A DNA stretch of 64,000 nt from Spirodela intermedia (lineage: Eukaryota; Streptophyta; Magnoliopsida; Alismatales; Araceae): positions 9,703,878 to 9,767,877 of the forward strand of contig LR746264.1 in NCBI GenBank assembly GCA_902729315.2, read 5' to 3'. A program made the translations under genes and the position numbers. Position 1 is the stretch's first letter, and every line of letters starts with the position of its first letter. The notes beneath the pieces are model-generated. The model ran no database searches. It saw only the letters and a program-made list of their open reading frames with translations, and had not been told where the DNA came from. Shown here piece after piece: positions 61,127 through 64,000 of this stretch.

Positions 61127-61323
61127 AATCCTATCAAGTATGAACACTCACATGAATTATCGGTCAAATTTAGGGCACCTAAGATGGGGCCAAGTCAATT
61201 TGTGCCATTAGTGGACTCAATCATGTCAATGATGGGTTCTTTTGTCGTGTGTGGCTTGCCACTAGAGGATTTTATGTGGGCCTCTTATTGGATCAGCCAT
61301 AGGAGCCCATTAGAAGGGAGACA

Positions 61324-61951
61324 GGCCCATTTCTAGCTGCAGTGCTACCCCACAACCCCGGATATACTGGGCCCATTGGGGAACCCAATAGTATAGGCCC
61401 AATAACGGCCCGACCCCAATCTTTTTCACGAAAAGTACGCGGATGTGAAAATACAGCCAGGATTGGTCAGTAAGCCTCCCGGTACACTTAACCGCGAATC
61501 GCTTCTCCTCATGAGCACGCCAGACGCGGCATGGTAAGCATTCCTCCGACATTCTTAATCCACGGGCGGTGATTGTATAATGCCAAGGTGGGGCCCATTG
61601 ACCCACCGACCTGAAAATAATTTACGTCCCTCCAGAACTTAATAAATTAATTAATTATTTTTGCTAGCCGACGGACGATCCGCGGCCACACATCGGGTGT
61701 CTCCCATCAAATCCATCACCACCGTCCTTCGCACCGACTGCGCCCAAAGAACCTTCGCCGATGGACCCACCGAATGGGCGGTTCGACAACGATGGATCTG
61801 ATGATTTCATCCGTCTGATCTCCATCAACTTCGGGGGACCAGCGCTGGTGGCTCACGAAAGTCAGACACGTGGCAAGCCCACGAGCCAGAACACAGTTAC
61901 CGGTAGACCGGGCTTTCCCGGTTCAATGCGGTCGGCGGGTAGTGTATAAAA
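61324..61951 (+). promoter_or_regulatory. TIP promoter: site II elements and TATA
   Basis: GGCCCA-type elements occur at 61324, 61368 (TGGGCCCA), 61396 and 61592. A TATAAAA box at 61945-61951 lies 84 bp before the TIP ATG. A (GA)n run at 61986-62008 then falls in the 5' UTR. Confidence 0.6.
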
Positions 61952-62034
61952 CCAGGCCGAGAGAGACTGTGAGCCATGCCGAAGTAGAGAGAGAGAGAGA
62001 GAGAGAGATCGGAATTCGAAGGCGGAGAAGAAAA

Positions 62035-62173
62035 ATGCCGATCAGTAGGATCGCCATCGGTTCCCCGTTGGAGGCGAGGCACCCTGAGGCTCTCAAGGCG
62101 GCGCTCGCTGAGTTCATCTCCACGCTCATCTTCGTCTTCGCCGGCCAAGGCTCCGGCATGGCTTACAGTAAGC

Positions 62174-62217
<44 letters not shown>

Positions 62218-63015
62218 CTCGCTGTCTCTCGCTCTACCTCCTCTCGAGTCGCCGGCGACGGCGAAGACTGAGCGAGTCCGTCCTGTTCGTGTGACCTCGC
62301 AGACAAGCTCACCGCAAACGGCGCGGCAACGCCTTCCGGCCTGGTAGCGGCGGCGCTGGCGCACGCATTCGCGCTGTTCGTGGCCGTCTCCGTCGGCGCT
62401 AACATCTCCGGGGGCCACGTCAACCCCGCCGTCACCTTCGGCGCCTTTCTCGGCGGCCACATCACCCTGCTAAGGGGCCTCCTCTACTGGATCGCCCAGT
62501 TGCTCGGCTCCGTCGTCGCCTGCTTCCTCCTCAAGTTCGCCACCGGCGGCCTGGTAGCTACCGTAGAGAAGAAGAAGAAGAAGAAGAAGAAGAACCCTTT
62601 CCTTGGCCTTCCTTCTAACCTTCCTCTTCTTGTTCGGCAGAAAACTGGGGCGTTCGCTCTGTCAGAGAATGTGAGCGCGTGGAACGCGCTGGTGTTCGAG
62701 ATCGTGATGACCTTCGGGCTGGTCTACACCGTCTACGCAACGGCCGTTGACCCGAAGAAGGGGAACCTCGGAGTCATCGCTCCCATAGCCATCGGCTTCA
62801 TCGTCGGCGCCAACATCCTCGCCGGCGGGGCCTTCGACGGCGCTTCCATGAACCCCGCCGTCTCCTTCGGACCTGCCGTCGTCAGCTGGACCTGGGACAA
62901 CCACTGGGTCTACTGGCTCGGTCCTCTCATCGGCGCCGCCATCGCCGCCCTCACCTACGACATCCTCTTCATCGGAAACATCACTCACGAACAGCTCCCC
63001 GTCGCCGATTACTGA
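62035..63015 (+). CDS. TIP1: Tonoplast intrinsic protein, TIP1 group aquaporin
   Basis: Vacuolar-membrane channel for water, and in this group often urea or H2O2. Exons 62035-62167, 62303-62553 and 62641-63015 total 759 bp, giving 252 residues, the usual TIP1 length. Six membrane spans are expected. Both pore motifs are present: HVNPAVTFG in loop B and SMNPAVSFG in loop E. The Val after the second NPA replaces the Arg of plasma-membrane aquaporins, as in TIP1. Other landmarks are [17 protein letters not shown] and [20 protein letters not shown]. Intron 2 (62554-62640) is 87 bp, a multiple of three, and contains no stop, so a retained-intron form would keep the frame. Repeats surround the gene: (GA)n in the 5' UTR, (CT)n in intron 1, (GAA)n in intron 2 and (CT)n just after the stop. 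Codons are strongly GC-rich. Confidence 0.94.
62176..62222. repeat. (CT)n microsatellite in TIP intron 1
   Basis: About 20 CT units start within ten bases of the intron 1 donor. A similar run, 63020-63063, begins a few bases after the TIP stop codon. Confidence 0.92.
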
Positions 63016-63018
63016 GCT

Positions 63019-63064
<46 letters not shown>

Positions 63065-63266
63065 GTTGATTGGTGCAGGAGTGGGAAATAACGGGGAACA
63101 TCTCCGTCCGTATCTCTTCGAGCTCTTCTTCTCTGTGTCTGTTGTAGCATGTGTTTGCTGCTGGTGGCGGCTCAACGAAGCCAAACCCCACAGCCTTTCA
63201 AGTGTCAAAAAGAATTCACCGAACACGTGCGAAGCGTGCGCTTTAATTGGCCTAGCTCAAAAGGCA

Positions 63267-63350
63267 GGCCCAAATTTATCGGCCCGGTCCACGTAGGAAG
63301 GCGGTCCAGAGTGGTTTGGGCCGGTCCGGCCACGTGGCTCAATGGGCCCC
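63267..63350 (+). promoter_or_regulatory. DapF promoter: site II elements and G-box
   Basis: GGCCCA-type elements occur at 63267, 63316 (TTGGGCC) and 63343 (TGGGCCCC), with a G-box CACGTG at 63331-63336. They are 210-290 bp before the DapF start and directly downstream of the TIP gene. Confidence 0.5.
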
Positions 63351-63557
63351 ACCTTTGTCTATTACTCGTCAAGAGACTAGTGGGGGTAGATCTGACATCT
63401 CCTTGTCTCCCCTGAAACCTTGAAGAGCCGGCCTCCCTTGTCCTCCCTCTTCCTCTCCCTCTCCGTCCTCTACCTCAGAGCTCGGTCGCTCTTGCTCCCT
63501 CGACAGGCCGAGGCGGAGAGGCGCGCTCAAGCGAGCGAGAAGAGAAGGAAAATTTAC

Positions 63558-64000
63558 ATGGCGGCCTCGACCTTCCTCTGCCGACCGTCTCACCGCCCTC
63601 TCGCTTCCACGCATTTCCGTTGTTGCTCCGTTCCCAGCCCCCAAACAAAGTTCGTCACCTTCTTCCGTAGTCGTAGCCGCTGGGCGTCGGCCTCAATGAG
63701 CATTGAAGTCCCGATGAAGGCGCCGAAGCTCTCCTTTTTGGACCCTAAGGAGTCCGGTTCCCTCCATTTCGTGAAGTACCACGGCCTGGGGAATGATTTC
63801 ATTCTGGTTGTTCTTGTCTCGTGTACTTCTTTCTATCCCTCAATCACTTTTTGATTTCGTATGAGCTGAGTCTCTCTGTTTGTTACTCGCGCCTTTTGGT
63901 CGTTTCTAGGTGGACAACAGGGATTCCGTAGAGCCCAAGGTGACACCAGAGCAGGCCGTCAAGCTCTGTGATCGAAACTTTGGTGTCGGTGCGGACGGTG
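63558..64000 (+). CDS. DAPF: Diaminopimelate epimerase, chloroplast, 5' part
   Basis: Converts LL- to meso-2,6-diaminopimelate (EC 5.1.1.7), the step before lysine in the plastid pathway. Exon 1 is 63558-63806. Its first 45 or so residues are rich in Ser, Arg, Thr and Phe and fit a chloroplast transit peptide. Then [16 protein letters not shown] gives the diagnostic N-terminal DapF motif (KxHGLGNDF). Exon 2 starts at 63910 with VDNRDS and continues with [12 protein letters not shown], the region that carries the first catalytic cysteine in DapF enzymes, to the window edge. The rest of the gene, including the second catalytic Cys, is outside. The ATG chosen is the first in frame after a leader with CT-rich sequence. 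Confidence 0.93.

Overview
This window is nuclear DNA from a flowering plant. The genes have many introns with GT-AG (twice GC-AG) borders, and the products are plant-specific: TIO/FUSED kinase, PsbP-like lumen protein, ABCB6/20-type transporter, TIP aquaporin, PLS-type PPR protein, plastid diaminopimelate epimerase. A decayed Ty1/copia element and many (GA)n/(CT)n microsatellites also fit. GC-rich coding sequence in the PPR, TIP and DUF2828 genes and in one ABCB exon, beside AT-rich introns, suggests a monocot outside the grasses. That placement is a low-confidence inference.

Layout. 1-5191 (+) is the 3' part of a TIO/FUSED gene, cut by the window edge. 5809-11355 (-) is a UDP-galactose/UDP-glucose transporter 5 gene, rebuilt here from 11 exons. 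11870-13786 and 20178-22094 (both -) are two near-identical intronless DUF2828/vWA genes in direct orientation. About 6 kb lies between them, mostly a copia retrotransposon broken by stops and frameshifts. 22678-23818 (-) is ribosomal protein uL23 (RPL23A), with a leader intron and a typical ribosomal-protein promoter. 26101-30884 (-) is PsbP-like protein 1.

32654-42182 (+) is an ABCB6/20-type ABC transporter of 11 exons with one apparent frameshift, and a small plastid trnN fragment in one intron. 43230-53811 (+) is MON1, 14 exons. 54062-55552 (-) is an intronless PPR gene that converges on MON1. 56065-57578 (-) is a DUF1635 gene. 57.8-61.9 kb holds no gene I can support but carries microsatellites and a 72-bp tandem array. 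62035-63015 (+) is a TIP1 aquaporin, and 63558-64000 (+) is the start of DapF.

The genes are unrelated housekeeping or membrane-traffic functions and do not form a pathway. I found no clearly novel multi-gene system. The points most worth checking are: the sequence-homogenised DUF2828 pair; the ABCB frameshift next to an altered Q-loop; two GC-AG introns; a TIP intron that is open and a multiple of three; pyrimidine repeats just inside several splice donors; and the trnN insertion. Exon borders were placed by eye from splice consensus and remembered protein families, without alignment or transcript data.
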